13,622 bases of DNA from DATKHR01 sp035510155. Lineage in GTDB: Bacteria; Acidobacteriota; Vicinamibacteria; Vicinamibacterales; CAVVIG01. A program made the translations under genes and the position numbers. Below are positions 1 to 7,291 of the stretch, piece after piece (the stretch's first letter is position 1; the number at the start of each line of letters is the position of its first letter). The stretch covers positions 1-13,622 of the forward strand of contig DATKHR010000223.1 in NCBI GenBank assembly GCA_035510155.1, read 5' to 3'. Below the pieces are notes generated by a model that made no database searches, was not told where the DNA came from, and saw only the letters and a list, made by a program, of their open reading frames with translations.

Positions 1-144
1 CACGCTCAGAAATGCCGCGGCCGCATCGGCCCATGCCCGGCCGTCCGACGGCACGCTGCCGTCAGCATCTAACCACGCCTGCGCCTTGACCGCGAGCAGG
101 CGCCACTGATCTTCAGCATCGGCGGCATGCGCGCGAAGCCAGGC
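1..144 (-). pseudogene. In-frame continuation of the VIT/VWA gene beyond its TGA stop
   Basis: Read on the minus strand in the same frame as the VIT/VWA gene, the 48 codons after the TGA at 147-145 have no stop and run off the window edge. They begin AWLRAHAADAEDQWRLL and continue through VKAQAWLDADG. This resembles the C-terminal end of related VIT/VWA proteins, where (from memory) a WATALALAWLE-like stretch is followed by an acidic-Trp-Arg-Leu-Leu segment and a second AWL motif. The simplest reading is that the full gene extends past the left edge and TGA interrupts it. The continuation could be translated only by read-through. It has no start codon or ribosome binding site of its own that I can see. 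Confidence 0.7.
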
Positions 145-2325
145 TCACGCCAGCGCCGTTGCCCAGGCTCGCCTCGCCGGGGCAGGTTTGCCGGTTGCGT
201 CCGGGAGGGCCGTTTCGAGCCGGCTCAGATCAAACCCGATAGCGTCGGCGAGCTCAGGGGTAAGGTCCCATGAGCCGTTCGCGCGTTGGAGCGCCACGAT
301 CTTGTGGAGCGAAGACGTCGCTGTCACCCCGGCCGAATACGACGCACCTGCATCTGTTGCGCCTGCGGATCCCCAAACCCCGAACAGCCGCGACAGTCGC
401 GATGGGCTCGATGGGGCCGACAGCGACGCCACCGCTCCCGGGCTGGCCAGAGCCTCACCGACGAAAGAGCTTTGGTCGAAGCTCGCTGCTCTCAAAGAGC
501 GTGGCATCGCTGACTGATCGAGCCCTCCCCATCCCGCCGTGAGCACCGCCGGGACGCGGCGAAGCTGGACGTCGCCTGTGATCGGCGTGTCTCGACGCTC
601 AATGGCGACAAACGACGTCTCGCGCGACATCAGGCCGTACTGCAGGCTCAACGACACGATTTCCTGTGTCACGCCCGTCCGTTTGCGACCATGTTGACGT
701 GAGCCGCGCGCGCCTGTCCACGCCGGGCTCTCCTCCAGCTCTCGAACGCGCGCGCGCGCGGCAAGCGTGCCGACCGTTCTGCCCGGCGACACACCCACCG
801 GGTCCACGGGCAACTCGAACGTCACGAGGCCGGACGGCGCGACCGCCGAAAGGGTCAGTGTCGTGGCTTTGATGTGTTTCACGAACGCGTACAGGAGAAG
901 CCGTCCGCCGGCAAACACCGGCGGCATGACGGACGGAGCCTGTGTGACGTCGAGCTCGCCCCACGTCATCCGCACATTCGTGAGCGCCGGCGAGAGGAGC
1001 CGGCCGAAGTGGCGAACCACCTTGGGCTCGATGCGCTCACCGGGATAGATGAATTCCGCGGTGCCACCCCCGGCGCGCGCGAGGCCGGAGACCAGGTGGT
1101 GGCTTGCCCCTGCTCCGATCCCGAACGTAAAGATGCGCGCGCGCTGCGCATGGTTCCTCGCAAGGGCGAGCACCTCGTCAGTGTTGGTGACCTGTCCATC
1201 CGTCAACACGACGACCTGGCGTGGCATGCCCTGGCTGCTCTGCTGCTCGAGGACGAAACCGAGCGCCGGTAATATCTCCGTTCCACCCAGGTTCGCCTCC
1301 AAGCCCGCCACATATGCGCTGGCTGCAGACAGGCTCGTGTCGTCGTACCCGCGTCCTTCGGGAAAGAGGCTTTCGAAGCTGCTGCCGAAGCCGACGATGT
1401 TGAAGCAGCAACCCGGGATCATCGATCGCAGGCACAACTGAAGCGCGTTGCGGACTTCTTCGATGGAGGTGCCCTGCATGGACCCCGAGCGATCGACGAG
1501 AAAGGTCACGTCGCAGGGCACCGCCCCATGATCCAGGCGGGGAACGAAAGCCACGGCGATGGCCTGATCGCCGCGATCGTCCTGCTCCAGCCAAGCCTGC
1601 GGCGTGTCGAGGCCTCCGGCCTCGACACACAACACGAAGTCACGATCGAGCGCCGCCTCACGTGAAGCGAGCGTCACTTCTGCCGTGTGGCCTCGCGCCG
1701 TCACAGACACGGGATGGGAGGGCGATTCGATGCGAGAAATCGTCCCAGACATCGCGAGCCGTATCGACAGATTCAGGCCGTACGGCACACGCCACGCGAC
1801 CGGCGGATTCAACGCGTCAGAATCCGGCCGGCCAACGCCAACGCGGTCCTGGACCGGGGCATAGCGCGGCGACACTGTCGTCGGGAGCGAGAAGCGGACG
1901 GCGCCGTCCTCAACCGCAAGCTCGGAGACGTAGGTGAGCTTCAACAGGGCTTCCTTACCCGGTGGGAGGTTGCCGACACTTGCCTGGAACACATCCGGCC
2001 GCTCTTCATCCAGCAGAAACGCGCCATCGCCGCGCTCGATGGCGTCGTCGTACATCCGAAAGGCCTCGTCGCGCTCCTTGACCTCGCCAATCACCAGCGT
2101 GCCGTCGATGATCGCCTCGAAGCCGCAAACCGCTGCTCCCTCTTCAAGCGGAAACACGTAGACGGCTTCGATGGGGGTGGACTCACGATTCACATACCGC
2201 TGGATCACCGAGACGCGCGCGCAGAAATTCGAGATATCTGTAGCGATCGTCACGCCTGACAGCGGAACAGGCGACCCCTGTGTCGTGAACAGACCGGAGC
2301 GGACGAGGGTAGATCGTTCAGCCAT
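145..2325 (-). CDS. VIT and von Willebrand factor A domain protein, probably interrupted near its C-terminus
   Basis: The 726-residue product has an N-terminal VIT (vault inter-alpha-trypsin) domain at about residues 10-140 and a VWA domain at about 268-450. The metal-ion-dependent adhesion site is complete: D278-R-S280-G-S282, T349 and D376. VIT/VWA proteins are thought to be metal-dependent protein-binding scaffolds; the bacterial ones are poorly characterised. No signal peptide is visible, so it is probably cytoplasmic. I chose ATG 2325 because the VIT homology begins there and a GAGGA ribosome site lies about 6 nt upstream; an in-frame start at 2427 would run deep into merR. It overlaps merR by 8 bp, which indicates translational coupling. 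The C-terminal stretch LHKIVALQRANGSWDLT is typical of the family, but the protein then ends at WATALA-TGA in the middle of a conserved region. Confidence 0.88.
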   Translation of the reverse strand: MAERSTLVRSGLFTTQGSPVPLSGVTIATDISNFCARVSVIQRYVNRESTPIEAVYVFPLEEGAAVCGFEAIIDGTLVIGEVKERDEAFRMYDDAIERGDGAFLLDEERPDVFQASVGNLPPGKEALLKLTYVSELAVEDGAVRFSLPTTVSPRYAPVQDRVGVGRPDSDALNPPVAWRVPYGLNLSIRLAMSGTISRIESPSHPVSVTARGHTAEVTLASREAALDRDFVLCVEAGGLDTPQAWLEQDDRGDQAIAVAFVPRLDHGAVPCDVTFLVDRSGSMQGTSIEEVRNALQLCLRSMIPGCCFNIVGFGSSFESLFPEGRGYDDTSLSAASAYVAGLEANLGGTEILPALGFVLEQQSSQGMPRQVVVLTDGQVTNTDEVLALARNHAQRARIFTFGIGAGASHHLVSGLARAGGGTAEFIYPGERIEPKVVRHFGRLLSPALTNVRMTWGELDVTQAPSVMPPVFAGGRLLLYAFVKHIKATTLTLSAVAPSGLVTFELPVDPVGVSPGRTVGTLAARARVRELEESPAWTGARGSRQHGRKRTGVTQEIVSLSLQYGLMSRETSFVAIERRDTPITGDVQLRRVPAVLTAGWGGLDQSAMPRSLRAASFDQSSFVGEALASPGAVASLSAPSSPSRLSRLFGVWGSAGATDAGASYSAGVTATSSLHKIVALQRANGSWDLTPELADAIGFDLSRLETALPDATGKPAPARRAWATALA

Positions 2326-2746
2326 CGGTGTCCTCTTCTCTCTTGCCAGCGACCAAATGGGTGCGGCACCAGTTCGCGAGTGCGTCCAACTTGCCCGGAG
2401 ACGGCAGCCGGACATCACCTGAAACATGCAGCTCGACGCCCGGCGTAAGCGTCAGCCGCCGCCACAACGTGCGCGGAGGCGGCTCCGCTGTCTTGAGCGT
2501 CAGCGCTCGCCGGCGGCCGCTCTGACCGAGCGCGTCACGAATCTCGTCGAGCGTCCGGCCGCCTTCCTGCAGCGCTTTGACCCGCAAGAGCTGGTCGAGG
2601 TGCTCGCGACCGTAATGATTCCCGCGGCCCACTCCATACGGCGCGGCCAGCAGGCCTTCCTGGACGTAATAGCGGACCGTCCGGCGCGACACACCGCCAA
2701 GATCCGCGAGGTCGCCGATCGCGTAGCGGGCCTCGTCCGTCATCAT
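2318..2746 (-). CDS. MerR-family transcriptional regulator of the VIT/VWA operon
   Basis: The 142-residue protein opens with a MerR winged helix-turn-helix: YAIGDLADLGGVSRRTVRYY at residues 8-27, followed by the wing with VQEGLL and an HL-DQLLRVKALQEGG helix to about residue 72. The C-terminal part (about 95-132) contains TPGVELHV, a segment I associate with MerR proteins next to VIT/VWA genes; it is not the cysteine-rich effector loop of metal sensors. The protein probably binds the 15-bp palindrome in its own promoter and controls both itself and the VIT/VWA gene. Two ATG codons in a row (2746 and 2743) are possible starts; no Shine-Dalgarno site precedes them, and the predicted transcript starts almost on the ATG. 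The effector is unknown. Confidence 0.9.
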   Translation of the reverse strand: MMTDEARYAIGDLADLGGVSRRTVRYYVQEGLLAAPYGVGRGNHYGREHLDQLLRVKALQEGGRTLDEIRDALGQSGRRRALTLKTAEPPPRTLWRRLTLTPGVELHVSGDVRLPSPGKLDALANWCRTHLVAGKREEDTDG

Positions 2747-2754
2747 CAGTTGGG

Positions 2755-2784
2755 ACTATATGACAGTTACTGTCACGTTGTAAA
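2755..2784 (-). promoter_or_regulatory. Predicted promoter of the merR-VIT/VWA operon
   Basis: On the minus strand, TTTACA (2784-2779) and TATAGT (2760-2755) resemble sigma-70 -35 and -10 boxes separated by 18 bp. The spacer is slightly long, as in many MerR-activated promoters, and contains the palindromic operator. The expected transcription start lies at about 2751-2747, only 0-5 nt from the merR ATG at 2746, so the mRNA would be leaderless or nearly so. Box matches were judged by eye. Confidence 0.6.
2761..2775. promoter_or_regulatory. Perfect 15-bp palindrome TGACAGTTACTGTCA, predicted MerR operator
   Basis: Two 7-bp arms, TGACAGT and ACTGTCA, flank a single T. The palindrome lies entirely within the 18-bp spacer between the predicted -35 and -10 boxes of merR, where MerR-family dimers bind and twist promoter DNA. 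A third copy of the half-site, ACTGTCA at 2784-2790, repeats at a 15-bp offset and touches the -35 box; it could help control the divergent SulP gene. Confidence 0.72.
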
Positions 2785-2866
2785 CTGTCACATTATCGCG
2801 CCTCGCAGCTCAGCGGTGTAACAAAGCAGTAACTTGTCAGACGCCAATCGGAGCACAATCACCCAC

Positions 2867-2870
2867 GGAG
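2867..2870 (+). promoter_or_regulatory. Ribosome binding site GGAG deciding the SulP start
   Basis: GGAG sits 8 nt before TTG 2879. The alternative TTG at 2834 has only an AT-rich, purine-poor leader. This favours the shorter product, whose first residues (NTFDQIITDVPRKEW) lead directly into the first membrane segment. Confidence 0.55.
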
Positions 2871-2878
2871 CCTGTCAC

Positions 2879-4546
2879 TTGAACACATTCGATCAGATCA
2901 TCACGGACGTACCCAGGAAGGAATGGCTACGAGCGGATGTGATCGCGGGTCTGACGACTGCCGCGGTCGTGATTCCGAAGGCCATGGCGTACGCCACCAT
3001 TGCCGGACTGCCAGTGCAGGTAGGGCTCTACACCGCCTTCTTGCCCATGGTGATCTATGCCTTGCTTGGAAGCTCGCGCCCCCTGAGCGTCAGCACCACA
3101 TCGACTATCGCCATTCTGTCTGTCGCCGCGCTCGGCCAGGTTGCCCAAAGCGGCGATCCGGCTTCTCTTGCAAGGGCAACGGCCACGCTGTCGCTCCTGG
3201 TCGGCGTGATGCTTCTCTTTGCCTCCGTGGCACGATTGGGCTTCGTCGCCGATTTCATCTCCGAACCCGTGTTGATCGGCTTCAAGGCGGGGATAGGACT
3301 CCTGATCGTCGTCGACCAGGTCCCAAAGATTCTCGGGATTCACTTTCCGCACGGCTCCTTCGTGCAGAATCTCGAGGGCATTGCGCAGGGCGTGCGAGAG
3401 ACGTCGTTACCGACCCTGCTTGTCGGCGTCCTCATGATCGCGCTGCTCGTCGGCTTCGAAAGGTTCGCGCCACGAGCGCCCGCTCCACTCATCGCCGTGG
3501 CCAGTGGAATCGCCGGCGCATGGCTGTTCGGATGGCAAGCGCACGGCGTGGAGTTGGTCGGCCGGATCCCACAAGGCCTGCCTCCGATCACGATTCCGGA
3601 CGCGTCCGTCGTTACCGAATACTGGGCCGCCGCGCTCGGGATTGCGCTCATCAGTTTCACCGAAACCATTGCCGCGGGCCGCGCGTTTGCCGTGGCCGGC
3701 GAACGGCTTCCGCGGGCAAACAGAGAGCTGCTCGCCGTTGGGTTGGCCAATGCGGGTGGTGCGTTTCTCGGCGCGATGCCTGCCGGCGGCGGCACGACAC
3801 AGACCGCCGTGAACCGCCTAGCGGGCGCTCGCACTCAGTTGGCGGAAATCGTTACGGCCGGCATGGCCCTAGCGACGATGCTTCTGCTGGCTCCCCTGCT
3901 TGCCCTGATGCCCGAAGCGACGCTCGCAGCCGTGGTCATCACGTACTCGATCGGATTGATACAGCCAATCGAGTTCCGGTCGATTCTGAGCGTGCGCCGA
4001 ACAGAGTTCATCTGGGCTCTTGCCGCGTTTGCGGGAGTCGTGTTGCTGGGAACCCTCAAGGGGATTGTCGTGGCGATTGCTGTGTCGCTCGTCGCCCTGG
4101 CGCACCAGGCAGCCACTCCACCAGTGTACGTGCTGGGGCGTAAGCGTGGTACCGATGTGTTCCGACCCCTCTCCGAGGAGCATCCCGACGACGAGACGTT
4201 CCCGGGGTTGTTGCTGCTGCGCCTGGAGGGGCGCGTCTTCTTTGTCAACGCCAGCCACATTGGACAACAAATCAGACCGCTGGTAGACGAGGCGAAGCCC
4301 AAGGTTGTGGCGATTGATCTCAGCGGCGTGCCTGATCTTGAGTACACGGCGTTGAAGATGTTGACGGAAGCCGAGACGCGGCTGCGCGAGCGTGGCATCT
4401 CGACATGGTTGGTGGGGTTGAATCCAAATGTGCTCGCCGTGGTGCAACGATCGCCGCTCGGCAGAACCCTTGGTCGCGAGGAGATGCACTTCAATGTGCA
4501 GGTCGCTGTCACGAAGTATCTGACGTTGGCGGGCTCGTCTCGCTAA
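2879..4546 (+). CDS. SulP-family inorganic anion transporter with STAS domain
   Basis: The 555-residue inner-membrane protein has the SulP layout: a hydrophobic transport domain of many helices (about residues 15-410) and a cytoplasmic STAS domain (about 440-545). The signature stretch PKAMAYATIAGLPVQVGLYT lies near residue 34, and the STAS core reads AIDLSGVPDLEYTALKML, close to the usual DLS-V-DL-S-TAL pattern. SulP proteins exchange or co-transport sulfate, bicarbonate or dicarboxylates; the substrate cannot be decided here because no sulfur-assimilation or carbonic anhydrase gene is nearby. I prefer TTG 2879, preceded by GGAG eight bases upstream, over an earlier in-frame TTG at 2834 that has no ribosome site. 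It is divergent from merR across a shared control region. Confidence 0.93.
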   Translation: MNTFDQIITDVPRKEWLRADVIAGLTTAAVVIPKAMAYATIAGLPVQVGLYTAFLPMVIYALLGSSRPLSVSTTSTIAILSVAALGQVAQSGDPASLARATATLSLLVGVMLLFASVARLGFVADFISEPVLIGFKAGIGLLIVVDQVPKILGIHFPHGSFVQNLEGIAQGVRETSLPTLLVGVLMIALLVGFERFAPRAPAPLIAVASGIAGAWLFGWQAHGVELVGRIPQGLPPITIPDASVVTEYWAAALGIALISFTETIAAGRAFAVAGERLPRANRELLAVGLANAGGAFLGAMPAGGGTTQTAVNRLAGARTQLAEIVTAGMALATMLLLAPLLALMPEATLAAVVITYSIGLIQPIEFRSILSVRRTEFIWALAAFAGVVLLGTLKGIVVAIAVSLVALAHQAATPPVYVLGRKRGTDVFRPLSEEHPDDETFPGLLLLRLEGRVFFVNASHIGQQIRPLVDEAKPKVVAIDLSGVPDLEYTALKMLTEAETRLRERGISTWLVGLNPNVLAVVQRSPLGRTLGREEMHFNVQVAVTKYLTLAGSSR

Positions 4547-4822
4547 CGCGCAGGCAGCTCCGGTCAAGGTTCAGCCGGCGACGGTGTTCCGAAACGTCAC
4601 ACAGTCGAACGCTGATTTTGCTGGGCGATTCGCGCAAACTCTGACCGTCATGTTCAATAGAGTCATATTGAATCCGAAGATCGTCTCGAAACGGATCATC
4701 TCAACCCATGCCCCCAAACGAGGCCCCATGCTCAAGCGCTCTAACTCATTGAATCAGAGTCACTAAGCGCACAAGCTCGCGACCTACCTCAGCGGGCATA
4801 CCCGTTGCTCCTGGATGTCGCT
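4547..4822. other. Intergenic region between SulP and the S8 protease
   Basis: I see no supportable gene in these 276 bases. A 60-codon open frame at 4584-4766 has no ribosome site and no recognisable sequence. The stretch at about 4600-4760 is visibly more AT-rich than the surrounding genes and contains a short hairpin at 4653-4672. The promoter of the protease operon should be here, but no convincing -35/-10 pair was found, and there is no GC-stem/T-run terminator for SulP. Confidence 0.6.
4653..4672. repeat. AT-rich inverted repeat, 7-bp arms with a 6-nt loop
   Basis: TTCAATA (4653-4659) and TATTGAA (4666-4672) are perfect inverted copies around GAGTCA. No run of T follows on either strand, so it does not look like an intrinsic terminator. 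It could be a regulator site upstream of the protease operon, or chance. Confidence 0.4.
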
Positions 4823-6625
4823 ATGACCCGACTCACGTCGGCCGCGACACGATTGTGCGTTGTCGGCGCCACCCTCATGCTGCTCGCGGCCGCGTCTTGC
4901 GAGCGGAGCTCTCACACCACGTCGAAACTCGATCGCGCGCTGCGCGAGTGGATCGAGTACCCAACAGCGACCGCGCGTGTGTTGATCCGTACACGGCCCG
5001 GCGCATCTGATCGCGTGATCCATCGGTTGGCCGCTCGCGGCGCACGGTGGACCGCCTCGATGCCGATGCCCGACCTGATTGCGGCCGACGTGTCGGTGGA
5101 CGCGCTCCGCAGCGCGGTCCGCGACAAAGACGTCATTCGCGTCTCGTCTGATGCCGTGGTGAAGTCACTCGGCAGCGCGCTCGGTCAGAACCTGCTGCTC
5201 GGCACCGAGGGGCTTCTTACTCCCCACGGTACGCTCGCAACGCAGTACACCGGCCACAACGTGGGCGTAGCGGTGATCGATTCGGGTGTCACAGCTGGTG
5301 ACGGCGACCTCGGCCCCATCACGTTTTACGACGTCACGAATCAGATGAAGCAAGGCGGCAACTACGACGACTATGGCCACGGCACGCACGTGTCGGGCCT
5401 GGTGGCCAGCAACGGCAGCTTCTCCAATTATCTGTATCAGGGCGTCGCCCCTTCCGCCCAGCTGATCGAGATGAAGGTGCTCGACAAGAACGGGAACGGC
5501 TACACGAGCGATGTGATCAATGCGATCAACTTCGTCGTCCAGAATCGCAGCCGCCTCCACCTCGGCGTGATCAACTTGTCGCTCGGGCACCCCATTTACG
5601 AGCCTGCAGCCTCGGATCCGCTCGTCCAGGCCGTCGAGAACGCGGTACAGGCTGGAATCGTCGTCGTGGTCTCGGCAGGCAACTTCGGCGGCGACGTCAC
5701 GACGCATGCGCCCGCATACGCAGGCATTACGTCACCCGGCAACGCGCCGAATGCGATTACGGTGGGCGCCCTCGACACGAATCAGACGGTGACGCGCGCT
5801 GACGACAGCGTCGCGTGGTATTCGTCACGCGGCCCGACCTGGTATGACGGCTTTCAGAAGCCTGACATCGTCGCGCCGGGCTCTCATCTCGTGTCCGACG
5901 TCAGCATCGCAAGCACGATCTACAGCAACTATCCGGGCGGGATCACGTGGGTCGGCGGCAAGCCGTTCCTGCGTCTCAGCGGCACGAGCATGTCAGCGCC
6001 GGTCGTCAGCGGCGTCGTTGCAGCCATGCTCGACGCCAGTCGCTCGAATCAAGGGGCCGGACTCACGCCAAACGCCGTGAAGGCCATCCTTGAATATACG
6101 GCGCTGCCACTCCATAACGCCGATGCGCTCACGCAAGGCGCCGGAGCGCTGAACGCGGCCGGCGCGATCGCCCTTGCGGCGGCCATCGATCCGAGCCAGC
6201 CCGTCGGCACCTGGTGGCTCACGAGGGGAATCGATACCTGGACCACCATTGCCGGGCAGACGCTCGCGTGGGGGCAGCGGGTGGTCTGGGGCGACCGTGT
6301 CATCTGGGGCAATCAGATTTACACCCATGATCCGGCGTGGGCGCTACGTGTCGTCTGGGGCGATCGGGTCGTGTGGGGCGATCGGGTCGTGTGGGGCAAC
6401 AGCACCGTGTGGGACGGCAATCCAGCTGTTTGGGGCAGCCGCGTCGTCTGGGGCGACATCCTGATCGGCCAGACAAATGGCACAACGGTCACTTGGGGCA
6501 GTCTCTCGGGCAACGTGACGGCCGACCGCGTCGTGTGGGGTGACCTCCAAGGGCTGAACATCGCGCCGACGTCGCTGTCATGGGGCGCTCTCGAACGCGC
6601 GAACGGTGATCTCGTCGCCAGGTAA
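4823..6625 (+). CDS. Subtilisin-like S8 serine protease with Trp-Gly repeat tail, exported
   Basis: The 600-residue protein starts with an export signal (about residues 1-25, hydrophobic core VVGATLMLLAAA) ending at AASC26; this may be a lipobox for a lipoprotein, though Ala-Ala-Ser is not the best match. Residues about 50-115 resemble an inhibitor I9-type propeptide. The catalytic domain (about 125-455) has the full triad: D153 in GVAVIDSG, H186 in GHGTHVSG, S389 in SGTSMSAP, with oxyanion N287 in SAGN. Residues 482-588 form a tail of repeated VVWGD/N units, about one tryptophan per 6-10 residues in the dense part. Such tails occur in subtilases of Acidobacteriota relatives, function unknown to me. 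ATG 4823 is preferred over TTG 4805 because it gives a normal signal peptide. The acetyltransferase follows after 18 bp. Confidence 0.94.
   Translation: MTRLTSAATRLCVVGATLMLLAAASCERSSHTTSKLDRALREWIEYPTATARVLIRTRPGASDRVIHRLAARGARWTASMPMPDLIAADVSVDALRSAVRDKDVIRVSSDAVVKSLGSALGQNLLLGTEGLLTPHGTLATQYTGHNVGVAVIDSGVTAGDGDLGPITFYDVTNQMKQGGNYDDYGHGTHVSGLVASNGSFSNYLYQGVAPSAQLIEMKVLDKNGNGYTSDVINAINFVVQNRSRLHLGVINLSLGHPIYEPAASDPLVQAVENAVQAGIVVVVSAGNFGGDVTTHAPAYAGITSPGNAPNAITVGALDTNQTVTRADDSVAWYSSRGPTWYDGFQKPDIVAPGSHLVSDVSIASTIYSNYPGGITWVGGKPFLRLSGTSMSAPVVSGVVAAMLDASRSNQGAGLTPNAVKAILEYTALPLHNADALTQGAGALNAAGAIALAAAIDPSQPVGTWWLTRGIDTWTTIAGQTLAWGQRVVWGDRVIWGNQIYTHDPAWALRVVWGDRVVWGDRVVWGNSTVWDGNPAVWGSRVVWGDILIGQTNGTTVTWGSLSGNVTADRVVWGDLQGLNIAPTSLSWGALERANGDLVAR
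6266..6590 (+). repeat. Trp-Gly (VVWGD) repeat array in the protease tail
   Basis: Eleven WG pairs occur across about 107 codons: LAWG, VVWGD, VIWGN, VVWGD, VVWGD, VVWGN, AVWGS, VVWGD, VTWGS, VVWGD and LSWG, plus one TVWDG variant. Spacing is six residues in the dense core and looser towards the C-terminus. At DNA level, two identical 18-bp units (CGATCGGGTCGTGTGGGG) lie head to tail at 6361-6378 and 6379-6396, preceded by a diverged copy ending at 6360. The identity suggests recent slippage or duplication. Confidence 0.9.
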
Positions 6626-6643
6626 CCTGGCAGTGAGCTAAAC

Positions 6644-7267
6644 GTGGCGCTTCGCAAGCTGATCGCCGACCCCGCCGACCCGGCGCTCGTCCGCGCGGAC
6701 TGGCGCGGCGGCCTGCCCGAACTGACGGACGGCAGCATCACCTTGCGGGAGCTCCGCGCTCACGACGCGGCGTCGTTGGTCACGCATTTGAGCGATCCCC
6801 ACGTGTGTCGCTTCATCGAGCCGTGTCCGTCGACCACGACCGGTTTTGCTCGATTCATCCGGTGGACACACGCGGAGCGTCGGCGCGGCAAGCTGGCCTG
6901 CTTCGGCATCATACCGGCGGGAGCGACGCGCGCCGTCGGCGTCATTCAGGTCTGGCCGATCGAGCGCGATTTCTCCACCGCGGAATGGGGCTTCGCGCTC
7001 GGTCGATCGTACTGGGGGTGCGGACTGTTCATCGGAGGCGCACGGTTGGCGCTGGATGCGTTGTTTTCGCAGGTTGGCGTCTACCGCCTCGAGGCCCGCG
7101 CGGTCGATATCAACCGCCAAGGCACCCGCGCGCTCGAGAAGTTGGGGGCCAAGCGAGACGGCGTGCTGCGCGGCGCGTTCCACGACGGTGCGATCGTTCG
7201 CGACCATGTGATGTGGTCCATTCTCGCGCCCGAGTGGCAGTTGTGGAGGGCCAGACGTCCCTCATAG
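6644..7267 (+). CDS. GNAT-family N-acetyltransferase, RimJ/RimL-like
   Basis: The 207-residue protein matches the Acetyltransf_3 type of GNAT enzymes, which transfer acetyl from acetyl-CoA to amines such as protein N-termini or small molecules. Visible landmarks are ITLRELRAHDAASLVTHLSD near residues 32-51, AEWGFALGRSYWGCGLF at 113-129 (the acetyl-CoA loop region, with WGCGL where relatives have WGKGL or similar), and EARAVDINRQGTRALEKLG at 150-168 followed by GAKRDGVLR, the typical C-terminal half. The start is GTG 6644, 18 bp after the protease stop, with only a weak GTGAG ribosome site; translation may rely on read-on from the protease. The substrate is unknown. It belongs to the same apparent operon as the protease and the HD-GYP gene. 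Confidence 0.88.
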   Translation: MALRKLIADPADPALVRADWRGGLPELTDGSITLRELRAHDAASLVTHLSDPHVCRFIEPCPSTTTGFARFIRWTHAERRRGKLACFGIIPAGATRAVGVIQVWPIERDFSTAEWGFALGRSYWGCGLFIGGARLALDALFSQVGVYRLEARAVDINRQGTRALEKLGAKRDGVLRGAFHDGAIVRDHVMWSILAPEWQLWRARRPS

Positions 7268-7291
7268 ATGAGCAAGCGGCTCTCGAGATGA
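7268..7291 (+). other. Seven-codon open frame bridging the GNAT and HD-GYP genes
   Basis: Immediately after the GNAT stop (TAG 7265-7267) an ATG opens seven codons that end in TGA at 7289-7291, overlapping the ATG of the HD-GYP gene at 7288 (ATGA). The HD-GYP start lacks a ribosome site, so a terminating ribosome here could hand over. There is no ribosome site for the mini-frame itself, so this may be coincidence. Confidence 0.25.

Noticed and set aside
2771..2797. TGTCACG and TGTCACA boxes in the merR/SulP intergenic region, resembling ECF41 -35 elements
   Set aside because: Neither has CGTC 16 bp downstream (TATC and CTCA are found), and the boxes are explained by the MerR-type palindrome half-sites.
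2923..4143. 406-codon open frame in another frame inside SulP
   Set aside because: Arg-rich shadow of SulP, which has clear transporter and STAS signatures.
4584..4766. 60-codon open frame between SulP and the protease
   Set aside because: No ribosome site, no recognisable motif, and composition unlike the neighbouring genes.
6618..6630. 13-bp palindrome CCAGGTAACCTGG over the protease stop codon
   Set aside because: Too short and without a T-run to be a terminator; it lies within a closely spaced operon and is probably chance.
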